This document shows, piece by piece, positions 27,053-36,527 of a DNA stretch of 64,000 nt. The stretch covers positions 21,379 to 85,378 of the forward strand of contig NW_005434565.1 of NCBI RefSeq assembly GCF_000315625.1. Reading direction: 5' to 3'. The DNA comes from Guillardia theta CCMP2712 (Eukaryota > Cryptophyceae > Pyrenomonadales > Geminigeraceae). Positions within the stretch are counted from its first letter, which is position 1. Every line of letters begins with the position of its first letter. The position numbers were made by a program, and so were the translations under genes. Under the pieces are notes generated by a model that was given only the letters and a program-made list of their open reading frames with translations, had not been told where the DNA came from and ran no database searches.

Positions 27053-27621
27053 ATGAATTTTATGCTCAATGCTGTATCTCGGCATATGCACACTGATCCT
27101 TCAAGACAAAAGCTAAAAGACGCAAAGAGAGTGGTGGTAAAGGTCGGCACTGCCGTGGTTGCCAACTCGGATGGAACGATGTCTTTGTCCAGGATGGGAG
27201 CTTTGGTGGAGAAGGTGGGAGGAGGAAGCAGATTTCATGCCATGACCTGATCTTGCCCTTCCTTCAGCTTCGTGAGCTCAAGTTGCAAGGACGAGAAGTT
27301 CTTCTTGTCAGCAGCGGAGCCATGGGACTTGGTCGGCAGAGTCTTGGACTCTCAAAGGAAGTTGTCGGTCTGTGCTCTAAGTGCTCTCTTTCTTGTCTGA
27401 GCTAAAGAAGGAAACCCGGACAACATCATCGACAGACAAGCTTGTGCTGCTGCAGGACAAGAGCTGCTGATGAGGTCTGACATGTTGCAGCTGGAAAAGG
27501 GTTCTTTGTTTCATCTCCTGATTCTTGTATGCAGCATGTATCACATGATGTTCAGTCGTCTCGACGTAAGGTGTGCCCAAGTCTTGATCACTCAGGTCGT
27601 GATCTCTTTCTCACTGTCTGT

Positions 27622-27659
<38 letters not shown>

Positions 27660-28877
27660 CTCTGGCGGTCGGTCTGGTTGGAAGTGACTGTGTCTTGCAG
27701 GAGGATTTCGTGTCGAGACAGAGATACATGCACCTGACTGACACTTTGGACAAACTTACTTCCTTGGGCACCATTCCCATCATCAACGAAAACGATGTCG
27801 TAACAGGTGGAGCACGAGGAGAGCAGGTGAGATTCTGTCGCCCTCCCCCTCCGCACGTTGATTTCCCTCCCAGGTGTTCAGCGACAACGACAAGCTTTCT
27901 GCTATCCTTGCAGCAGGAGCCGACGCTGACGGACTGGCTCTGTTGACAGACGTTGAAGCTGTCTTCACCAAGCCCCCGGGAGAGCCTGGAGCGGGTGAGG
28001 GGGCGAGGAGGACACGCCTCTGTGATCTCTTGTTGCTCAGAAAGGATAAAAATCTACAAGGAAGCTGATACAGTAGAGATCGGCGCTAAATCTGGCATGG
28101 GAAGAGGCGGCATGGCGGCAAAGATCACAGCAGCACGTGTTGCCGCACGAGGAGGGGTTGCCACGTGCATCGCATCAGGTGAGAGGGAACAGCAAAAGGA
28201 GGAGCAAAAGAAGGAGCTAAGACTGATGGTCAGGTTATGACCTGGAAAACATCACCAAAGTATTCGGAGGCCTCGATGTGGGAACATACTTCGAGCCTGA
28301 CACGCGTCCCAACAAGCGGCAGAGGTCTCACAGGGGAGTTGAGCTGACACGGCACTGAGGAGCTGCTTAGGTGGCTGACGCTTGCGACCGAGTGCGTTGG
28401 GAAGCTGATCGTGGGGGCCAAATTCAGAGAAGCTCTAGAGGTGCCGGATAAGGTGTTGGGGAGATGTGCTGAGAGCTACTGTAGAGAGGGACAGATCCAA
28501 CGCTCTACGTGTCCGACCTGATCGGAGTCTCCGGATCGTTTCCTGTCCGTTCGGTCATCTCGCTGTGAGCGTCTTTGCGTCCCCGTGCTCTCCTCAACGC
28601 TCTGCTGACCTGCTCCTGCTCTGCAGCATCGACGAGGACGGACACGAGTTTGCAAGAGGTGAGCGACGCCCCCCGAGCTCGGCTGGAGTGAAGCTGTTGG
28701 CAGGCATCACACAGAAGAAGTCAGCGGAGATCAAGGATGCGCTTCCGACGTCAGCAGGTGACGCTTCTCCGTCTCCTCACGTGCTCGAGGGCTCACGCGC
28801 TGTCAGGCAAGCAGCACAGCACCTTCACGACTGTCCATGTCGTCATTCAGCCTTCCGACATTCTTTTACTCGGATGA
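27053..28877 (+). CDS. Glutamate 5-kinase (proline biosynthesis)
   Basis: Phosphorylates L-glutamate with ATP in the first step of proline synthesis. The amino-acid-kinase fold is clear. The start region carries RVVVKVGTAVV (P-loop-like KxG), then LRELKLQGREVLLVSSGAMG, QACAAAGQELL, SRLDVRCAQVLIT, GTIPIINENDVV (the Asn-Glu-Asn-Asp substrate motif), VFSDNDKLSAILA, LALLTDVEAVFTKPP, and IGAKSGMGRGGMAAKITAAR (the glutamate-kinase lysine loop). A PUA domain follows: KRQRWLTLA, GKLIVGAKFREALE, LYVSDLIGVSGSFPVRSVIS, IDEDGHEFARG. The stop TGA is at 28875-28877. Nearly every intron can be bounded with frame-preserving GT-AG sites of about 44-115 nt. There is no fused gamma-glutamyl-phosphate reductase domain before the stop, so this is a stand-alone kinase and not a plant- or animal-type P5CS fusion. 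Confidence 0.94.
27622..27659. repeat. (TGGC)n tetranucleotide repeat in an intron
   Basis: About nine tandem TGGC units lie in the glutamate 5-kinase intron between the exons ending VLITQ and starting EDFVSRQ. The open frame across it (WLAGWLAG...) is an artefact of the repeat. Confidence 0.8.
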
Positions 28878-29074
28878 TTCGTGAAAATCTCGAATTCCAC
28901 AGCAAAATTCGACATTATGTGATGGAAGCTCAACACAATAAACCAATCATATCGCAATCGTCGAGATATAACGCCGGGCCGCAGAGCAGTCGGTTGCTTA
29001 CTCCCGTCCCTCTGCTAACCCTCAAGCTCTTCACTCCCTTCACAGTCCTAAGCCTCTCCCCCCATCCTCGTCCC

Positions 29075-30755
29075 TCACTCGTCATCCCCCTCGTCCAGCA
29101 AGGCGAATGGATTCTTGAACGATTCCTTCTCCTTTGGAGGGGCTGCTGCCTCCGCCGCTTTCTTTGGCTCCTCTTTCTTCGGTGCTCTCTTCTGCGAACG
29201 CGGGGACATCAGTTGGCACCATCGAGCAAGCAAGGCTCACCTCAGCAGCTGCTTCACCCGCCGCTTTTTTATCACCCCCGCTATGAGTATCTTGCGCGTT
29301 CCTCTTCTCGTGGTGATTTCCCGAAGTATTCTTGTCCTTGGGGAAACGCTTTTCCTTCCCTCCCTGTCCTTCACCATCCTTGAAGTCTTTGCCTTCTCTG
29401 CGCAAACGTCACTTCCCTCGTGGCGTTCGCAGCTCAACCAACCTGGGCGGCCTCTGCTCACGTCGAGGCTTCGGCTCAGGTGGCTTTGCGTTCTCTCGCC
29501 AGTCGCCCGGGAGATCTTTAGGCTCCTCGCGCTTCTTACCTGCACCACGTCCAGCTCCTTTCTCATCACGTTCAGCAAGCCTTCGCTTCTCCTCCTGTTC
29601 GCGTTTGCGTTCTTCCGCACGGGCAGCTCTCTCTTCAGCCTTCCTGCGCTCATACTCTGCCTCGTCCCTTGGCTTGGCTTCTCCAAAAGGGTTCGATTTC
29701 TCCCGCCTGTCAGACTTGGCGTCCGAAGACTTGGCGTCTGAATCTGAGCCCTGAGTGTTAACGCTGGCCTGAAACCTCTTTGTCATCCAATCTGCGTCAT
29801 TCTCGTCCAGATCAAACTCAGTCGCCTTGAGTCCAGGCCTGGCTCTGTCCCTCTCAACTTTACGTTCACGAGGAGGAGGACGTTCTGGACGAGATGGTGC
29901 ACGGCTTTCCGCGACTTCACAGCGAATGGGGCGGTCACGGAAAGGCTTTTCAAGAAGCATGGCGTTCCTGAGACTTTCTGCGTCCTCAAAATCGACGAAG
30001 ATCATTTTGACCTTCCCCGAGTCCTTGTGCAACATTACTCTCACACTCTCCACTTTGATGGCATCGCCATCGTGGTAGTGCCTGCCGATCTCTCCCTCCG
30101 TGATGTCGAAGGCCACGCGCGGGTCGATCCCGATGAAGGCAGTGAATGGACCCTTCTCTGGGATTCTCGAGAGCATCTCCTCCGTGGGAGGCTCCCAGCT
30201 GTGGGAGGGAGGACCATCCCTCCTCCTGTCGCGATCGCGCGGGTAGCTATCTCTTGGAAAGTCGTCATAGTCCCTACGGTAGGAGCCTCCACGGTCAGGG
30301 TAACGACCTCCATCCATGCCGTCGTGCCGGTTGTCATCGAATCGGCCTCTTCCTCCACGATCGCGGTCCCCGCGATCGCGGCGGTCAGGCTCCATCCTGC
30401 CTCTGGACCCGAGGCCATCGCTACCACGAAGACCCCCTCCTCGGCCTTCGTCACGAGCATCTGGCACCGTGATGAGAGTTCTTGGTGACATGACGTAGTG
30501 CTCACCTCGATCTACATCTCGATTCTCGTTCTGAGGAGCGACATCAGCAGGCCCCTGGACACCAGTCAAGGGAGTTTACTGATCATTTCAGCCCTCAAGT
30601 ACCTCGAAGTCCTCGAAGACAACACCTGCGGGCTTCACAGGCTCAACCTTCTTCCAGGGATTGGCAGCAAGAGGAGGGACGTCGCTGAAATCGGGTTTCG
30701 CGTCCACATCCTCTGCATCATCAGCCCAAGAGTTCGACCGGACCATACCCGACAT
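29075..30755 (-). CDS. eIF4B-like RRM protein (translation initiation factor)
   Basis: Probable helper of the eIF4A helicase in ribosome recruitment. The start MSGMVRSNSWADDAEDVDA (30755) opens an acidic N-terminus, with W and K motifs (NPWKKVEP). An Arg/Gly/Asp-rich stretch (GRFDDNRHDG, DRGDRDRGGRG) precedes one RRM: GPFTAFIGIDPRVAFDITEG (beta1), VRVMLHKDSGKVKMIFVDFE (RNP1-like) and NAMLLEKPFRDRPIRCEVAE. After it comes the eIF4B signature SNPFGEAKPRDEAEYERR, then a charged coiled region (EERAARAEERKREQEEKRR) and a C-terminus ending SFKNPFALLDEGDDE with the stop at 29075-29077. Introns fix the frame: the exons ending FEDFE, DVDR and GEAAAE each join the next in phase. One TGA at 29409-29411 interrupts the frame (see the 15-nt entry). 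The sequence supports family level. The exact orthologue, eIF4B versus an eIF4H-like protein, is inference. Confidence 0.85.
29398..29412 (-). other. Candidate 15-nt intron in the eIF4B-like gene
   Basis: On the minus strand the frame reads ...RLVELRTPRG, then 15 bases GTGACGTTTGCGCAG (29412 down to 29398), then continues as EGKDFKDGEGQGGKEK. The segment starts GTGA, ends GCAG, is divisible by three, and holds the sole stop (TGA, 29409-29411). The downstream frame is certainly coding, because the next intron joins it in phase to the C-terminal exon ending NPFALLDEGDDE. Alternatives are longer frame-keeping introns of 45 nt (donor GTTGGT) or 66 nt (donor GTGAGC, acceptor GAG), or a base error. 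Confidence 0.4.
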
Positions 30756-30759
30756 GCTC

Positions 30760-32229
30760 ACGAAGGTCAAGGATTCCTCCTGCTTGACCCTGCCAAGAAA
30801 CATGTTAACTTTTCATTCCTCCTCACAGAAATGCAGATCTTGACAATGAAGGGGAGACTTCGGTGAGGAATTAGAGCCAACAGCAAACTTGTAGAGAATT
30901 GGATCAAAAATTACTCACACGCGATCAGGTACTGGTGTATCAAGTCTTTTTCAGCCATCACACATATGATTTCTGCCAAACCTTCCCGATCCTAGCTAAT
31001 GCCATCCATGTCCATGCACAATCCGTTTACAGCATCCACTGATACAGTATCGAACAAGAACAAAAATGCGGAATCTTTTCACTGAGGGAATTACTTCGTC
31101 GTATCTAACATCAGTGCTCACAAGGACTCTTACACAAGAACCTAGTTCCTCACACCCTCTTGCTCGCTTGAAGGGATCCTGTCATCCCCTCTGCTGAAGC
31201 CGAGCCCTTTGGAGCAATGCTCTCGTCCCTCCCGTTCAATGATTGTCATAATTCTCGTCATTCTACCTTGATATGAATGTCTAGAAACTCTTATGGCTCC
31301 ATGTCCTTCTTACTCCATGAACAGCTTGCTCAACTCGTTCGCTTCATCTTCCTCTCCGTCCTCGACCTCCTCCTTCTCATCCTTGTCCAGCATACAAGCA
31401 TCCTACTATTTTGCTCAGTCTCCTCGCTCTTCTAGACATCACACTGGTGCTGACCCTCCTCCCCCTCCTCTGCCTGCGCCGCCATTTTCCCATCCTCGAC
31501 CGCATCGTCATTGCACGCGCCCTTTACCCCCACCCACCCCTTCTGTTCCATTAAAACTACCCCGCTTTGCAGCTATCACAAGGGTACTCAGATGGAAACA
31601 AGGGGTACAATCTCTATGCCTCACTCAGGAGGGATAGGGTGTCCTCTTCTAGTATGGGGTAGTAATGCAGCAATGGCGGGAGAGGGGTGGGGTTAGGGTA
31701 TACCCTACCCCAAGGAAAATAACCCCTAACATGTGATGGACCCACCGAGCTCGAGTGATCGCACGGACTGACTACCCCCTCTTTCAGTACCACCCACCAG
31801 TTAGAAATATACGGCTACCCCTCCCCTACATCACCCCTACGTCGTACCCCCTGCCATGTCCAAGAGGACAGCAAGGACCCAGCAAGAGACCCTCATCCCC
31901 CAACACGTTGAACGTTGAAACTTCAGTGAAACTTAGCGGATCTGCACCTTCCGATCTTCCGATTGATTCGGCTCTCAGCTTATTAGGGAGAACAATGCAG
32001 ACAGGCTCTGTTGTCAGACAAACAATACACTGAGATTTTACTCCGCCTGTACATACCACCAGCAACATCGTAATTAATCTACACATATCTCTCGTTCTCG
32101 TTCTCTCTTCGTTCTCGTTTTCTCACGAAGCTCTCCTTCTCTCCCTCTTGGAGACCATGCCCCGCTTCCTTTCTCTTGCCAAGCGTCCAGCTCTTGAACA
32201 CTCTGGCAGTTGCCTCCTGAACCAACGGG
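30760..32229. other. Intergenic region with C/G-rich TACCCC/GGGGTA tracts
   Basis: This lies between the 5' side of the eIF4B-like gene and the 3' end of the ubiquitin protease gene. An upstream non-coding exon of the eIF4B-like gene may lie near 30805, where TTTCTTGGCAG on the minus strand looks like an acceptor. Past about 30900 I see no gene. From 31560 to 31870 there are dense GGGGTA runs on the plus strand, then TACCCC/ACCCC runs, with an exact palindrome at 31694-31707. Plus-strand open frames at 31293-31637 and 31755-32033 are Ser/Pro low-complexity and unsupported. Confidence 0.5.
31694..31707. repeat. TAGGGTATACCCTA palindrome
   Basis: A perfect 14-bp palindrome that extends, with a 1-nt bulge, to GGGG(T)TAGGGTA / TACCCTACCCC. 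It lies at the point where the spacer switches from G-rich to C-rich plus strand. Confidence 0.7.
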
Positions 32230-35071
32230 TCAACAAGGAGGAGGAGTTCGAGACAGCCGCACCATCATCTCCTTCCTGCTGTCTGCAGCTATAAGGCGAG
32301 CAGCGCGAGAGAAGAGCGAAGAGCTGTCAGAGCTCTGGCTCGCATGCTCGGAGCTCTCCCTCAGCATCTGCTTCACCGATTCCTTCCATTTGGTGGCCTC
32401 GAGCTCCTGCAGGAAGGAAAGGCAGAGATGCTCCCATACGCCTCGAACAGACACTGCAAGCGCGTCAGGCAAGAGCGAACGCGAGAGGAGGAGCTAACCT
32501 GCAGGGTGGCTCTGGTCGAAGCAACTCTGTACATGCTGCTGGAACACCTTGAAGGATTCGCTTCGTAACTTGAAAAGACTGCGATCCGAGAGGAAGTCCT
32601 GCAGACTTCGCTCCTCCCTCCTACTCTGCGTCCCGTTCTCCTCTACCTCTTGGTCGTAGTTGGCTGCAATGTCTGCGAGGCTCGACCCGCTGCCATGTCG
32701 GCCTCCTGAAGCGACGGGAGAATGAGGAGCCTGAGGCGCATGACTGGTGAGGGATGTACAGGCGCACGGTTCAGCAAACCGTTGCAGGAGGAGGCGGAGG
32801 AGGCGGCGGGTTGGGCACGCTTCTCAACTTGGGAGAGACGATAGGATTCTCATGCTAGGCGGAAGGAAACTCAGTTTCAAGCCGCAGGTGAAGGAGGATT
32901 TCTTACCAACCCATTAACGCGACTGCCCTGCAGTCTCTCCGCCTTGGTGTGTGTTTGGCTGACCTGTGAGAGTGGTCAGGACCGCGAGTGCAAGTGACAT
33001 GAACCTGATGGTCCGCAGGGTGCGACCCGTTCCTCCTCTCATAGTCAAGCTGCTCCAGCACAAGTCAGACCCGAGCGATGAGCATCTTGACACTGCAGGC
33101 TCACGTGCGATCTGGCTGATGTTCCGTCCTGGGACTGAGACTGGTCCTCCGAGTCACTTTCATTCTGCACGAGTGATTCTGTGCGTGGAAATCGCCTGCA
33201 AAGTCACGAGGCAGGTGAGAGGGGTGAAGATCGAGCTCAGTAGCGACCTTGCATAGAAGAGGATGTAAGCATTCTGCCTCAGGGCCGTATCCAAGTCAAC
33301 TTTCATCGTATGACTGCAAGTTCCTCAGCTCCTGTCCCCCACCTTACTCCTCTCCCACCTGTCATCCATCTGGTACCAACTACCCTCCTTGTGCTTGCAC
33401 GCATGCTTCACGTACGACAAGTAGTGTCCATATTGCAAGCTTGAGCCCTCGTGAACAAGAACCTGCTGTGAGATCAGATAGACCAGCCCTGCCTTCTCCT
33501 CCTTTCCCTTGGCCTTTCGCCTTCTCCTCGACCTTCTCCTACTCACCCCATATAAATCATAGATCGAGTTGTTGAAGTGTCTCTCAGGACTGCATAAGGA
33601 GTTTAGTTGCGCCACAATGAGATCAAGTGTGGTACACCACCTTGTAAGATATGGTCTCATGTCCAAGACGGCTGGATAAGAGATCGATCGGCTGATCTTT
33701 CCTCCATGCAATCCCCTGTCCAATCAATTTTCAGCGTTCCTTAGCTCGAAGCATTCTTTTCCTCTCCTTCTCATCCTTGCCCAACACCCCATGTGTTGCT
33801 TACCAGAAACTGAATCGCTTGAGCTGTACCACAAGAATGTTGGGCAGCGTGTGTATCCTCAGCTGTTTAGTCGCCTGGGGTGGCCAAATAGTCAGGGTTG
33901 TTGATATAAGCTTTTTGTCTCACTCACTTGACTTCGTCGTTTGCATTTTTCACACAGATAGGCGTTACTCATCCCAAGTTGCTCTTCGATGGTGTACTGC
34001 AAGAGACAATCTGCTCCACAAGGTCACAGCCGATCAGCAAGTACCTTCAAGCGAGGCACCTTCCAGCGTGTTCGCATTCTGAATCTCAAGAGCCAAATCC
34101 GTGATGAGATCGAAGGTCTTGGAAGATCCTCCGCAGCTACGACATCTCACCTGCACGGCATCAGGGCCACAGAGTTGACAGAGACGCACTCATCACTTCA
34201 CTGCAGATCTTTCCACCAAAGATCTGATGAATGCAAGTGGTCAACTCCAGATGTCGATTCTTCGATAGCCATTCCTGTACGAGAATAATTGAGAATTCGC
34301 CACTATCATGCGCTGCTGCATACTTGTGGAATGTTGTACGCTTTCTTGTAAGCTTCGAGCTCTAACCTGATGACAAGTGAGGGGAGGGAAGAGTTCATCT
34401 GCATGGTGCCTGTGAAGCTTCTCTAACAGGTTTACAAGGTATTCGTGGGCATCCTCTTGTTCACCAACGTGATGCGATTTGATAATGTTGTCTGGCATGT
34501 AGAATCTTAGTGGTCGAGAGAAGTGGGTTGAGCAAACCTACCAAGATGCTTGAAGAAAGGCATTGGTCGCAAAGAAGTGTTTGAAGATTGAATCATCTTT
34601 AAACCGCATAAGCAGCATAGGCCTCTGAAAAGTAGTACTTCACCTTCATCATGCAGTTTTCGAAAGTTGCGTGGAAGTCCGACTTTAGGTCATGACGTTC
34701 CAGAAATTTGACATGGCTTTGCATAAAACTTCAAGTCATCCCAAGTATGTAGGCATTCTTTTCAACCTATTTTCTGTCTCCATCTTGTTAATAAGGGTTG
34801 GAGTAGCTACCAAACACTGTAATCGTGTCAGTTAAACGAAGTGCGAACCGAAGCAAGGTTACCTGCAGGACCGAATTCATGAAGCATGTGTTGCCCAAAT
34901 TTACCAGTCCGCTGCTTCCTGCGATCTCAAGCTGCCAGACGTTCTCAAGACATCGAGCGGGGAAGAATTCGTCTGCTTTAGCCGCTGAGAAGGAGAAAGA
35001 TGTAAGAACGAACAGACTCAAGTCAGGGAGGAATAAAAACCAGCAGGCGCTGTAGCTCCATTATCTGGCAT
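32230..35071 (-). CDS. Ubiquitin-specific protease (USP/UBP, peptidase C19)
   Basis: A cysteine protease that removes ubiquitin from proteins. The Cys box GLVNLGNTCFMNSVLQ (about 34865-34912) carries the catalytic Cys. The QQDAHEF-equivalent box is GEQEDAHEYLVNLLEKL (about 34420-34470). The core continues with ILVVQLKRFSFW (about 33808-33845) and ISYPAVLDMRPYL (about 33650-33690). The His box YGHYLSYVKHACKHKEGSWY followed by QMDD (about 33360-33440) supplies the catalytic His and Asp. VDLDTALRQNAYILFYAR closes the domain near 33240. A charged C-terminal extension follows (SLADIAANYDQEVEENGTQS; ELEATKWKESVKQMLRESSE), ending at a stop at 32230-32232. The start is uncertain: an ATG at 35069-35071 gives MPDNGATAPAAAKADEFFPA, and coding-like sequence continues upstream toward 35350. 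The box style is closest to USP36/42/17-type enzymes (inference). Confidence 0.9.
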
Positions 35072-35359
35072 ATCCGGGTACTGGATGCCTGCGATCTCAG
35101 AGAGAGCGGCAGGAGAGATCCAGCATCTTGCTGTTGTAGACTAGTCAGCAGCACCTCATCGTCTCTGATCTTCACCTAAGACATCGCAATCCTTTTCCTC
35201 CCACGGCTTCACAAATCTGAGGATACCCTGCAGAAAGCTTCAGATTGTTCCTCGAGTACTGAGGATGGAAAGATGCAGTATTGCACGTGCCAATGCACTT
35301 CACAGGAATCTTTTCAATGTTATCACTCCAACATCTCCCAGTGATCTGATGCACTTTTC

Positions 35360-36488
35360 TGCTAGCTGCTCGCCCGTAAAAAGTTTCCTCGTTGACACTC
35401 TTAGCTCTGCCTTCCGCTCACCACTTGTTCTATTTGCTCTCTCCTCTGATCAATCATCTCATGAAGACAGAAGTTTCATCGCTCATCAATCCATTGCTGC
35501 TTCATTCCCTTGATAGCTTCATCCATGCTGGGCGGTCATCCTACACGTTTGATCCTTCGTCAACGTCCCTCACTGCTTTCTCGCACTCAACTATCTCTCT
35601 CGCTCTCACAGTGATATGCCATCCCGCTGCTCGTTTCGCTCTCCCCTCTCTCCCCTATCTTTCACCCCCTTGCCCAGCTCCGTCCGTCACCTTCCGCCCC
35701 TTTACCGCACAAACCCCATTTCTCCATCTTTTCGCTTTCCTCCTCCCCGCCATTACTTAGTAGTGGGTAGGGGACAGACGATGAAGGGTACCTTTTTGAA
35801 GAAAGAGGTACAGGTTTTCAAGTACCCCCTTCTTTACCCGTATTTCTTAGTCATGATTACCAGTAATGAAATTTCAAGTACCGGTACTTGTATGATAAAG
35901 GGGGTAGGTAAACACATGACACGGGTGGACGAATCACGTGGGTATCTTCCTTCTGAGGAACAACTTGAGTTGAAATTATGTCCTTTACAAGGAACAAATC
36001 TCCCCGGCCCGGCCCGGGCCTGCCACAAGCCTGAGTGCGGTACTGCGGCAGCCGATCACTTGGAGAATGTAACGGTCATAACGGTGATACAATCAAAGTA
36101 ACTAAATATAACGACCAAGTTAACCGTCGGCATGGCGGAGGAAGGGGGTAGGAAAGGGCACAGAGAAGAAGGGAGAGACAGAGGAAGAGAGGAAGAGAGC
36201 GGCAGGAGGAGTCGATACTTGTAAGCTGACACAACAAACCGAAGAATGGGACAAGATATGCAATCGAATATCTTGTGGAGCTGAAACCTGTAAAAATTAG
36301 CCTCGTTCACCTACAGCTCTTCAGTTAAAGCCGATCAAAGCCACGGATGTACACTGAATGGGTATGAAGACAGCTCCATCTTAGAAGAAATCTTTTTTAC
36401 ATCATCTTTACCGACTGAGGCTGAAAGTTTCTTCGGAGTTCTTTACACTTTTTGTCGAGGGTTCACGTGACATTTGAAACTGTGTGAG
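35360..36488. other. Divergent intergenic spacer between USP and kinesin genes
   Basis: No coding exon recognised. 35390-35760 is pyrimidine-rich on the plus strand. 35755-35910 contains GGGTAGGGG, GGGTACC and an exact palindrome AAGTACCGGTACTT (35876-35889). 36130-36210 is a purine-rich GGAAGA tract. The 5' ends of two divergent genes flank it, so both promoters should lie here. Confidence 0.5.
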
Positions 36489-36512
36489 ATGGATAGGAAC
36501 GGGATGTTGTAG
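36489..36512 (+). promoter_or_regulatory. Short upstream ORF before the kinesin start
   Basis: An ATG at 36489 opens an 8-codon frame ending in TAG at 36510-36512, sixteen bases upstream of the kinesin ATG at 36528. If the transcript starts upstream of it, it could lower kinesin translation. Whether it is in the mRNA is not visible from sequence. Confidence 0.35.
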
Positions 36513-36527
36513 GAGGTCTTCCATCCG

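Noticed and set aside
29115-29741. 208-codon plus-strand open frame
   Set aside because: It overlaps the eIF4B-like exons on the other strand and is a composition-driven shadow.
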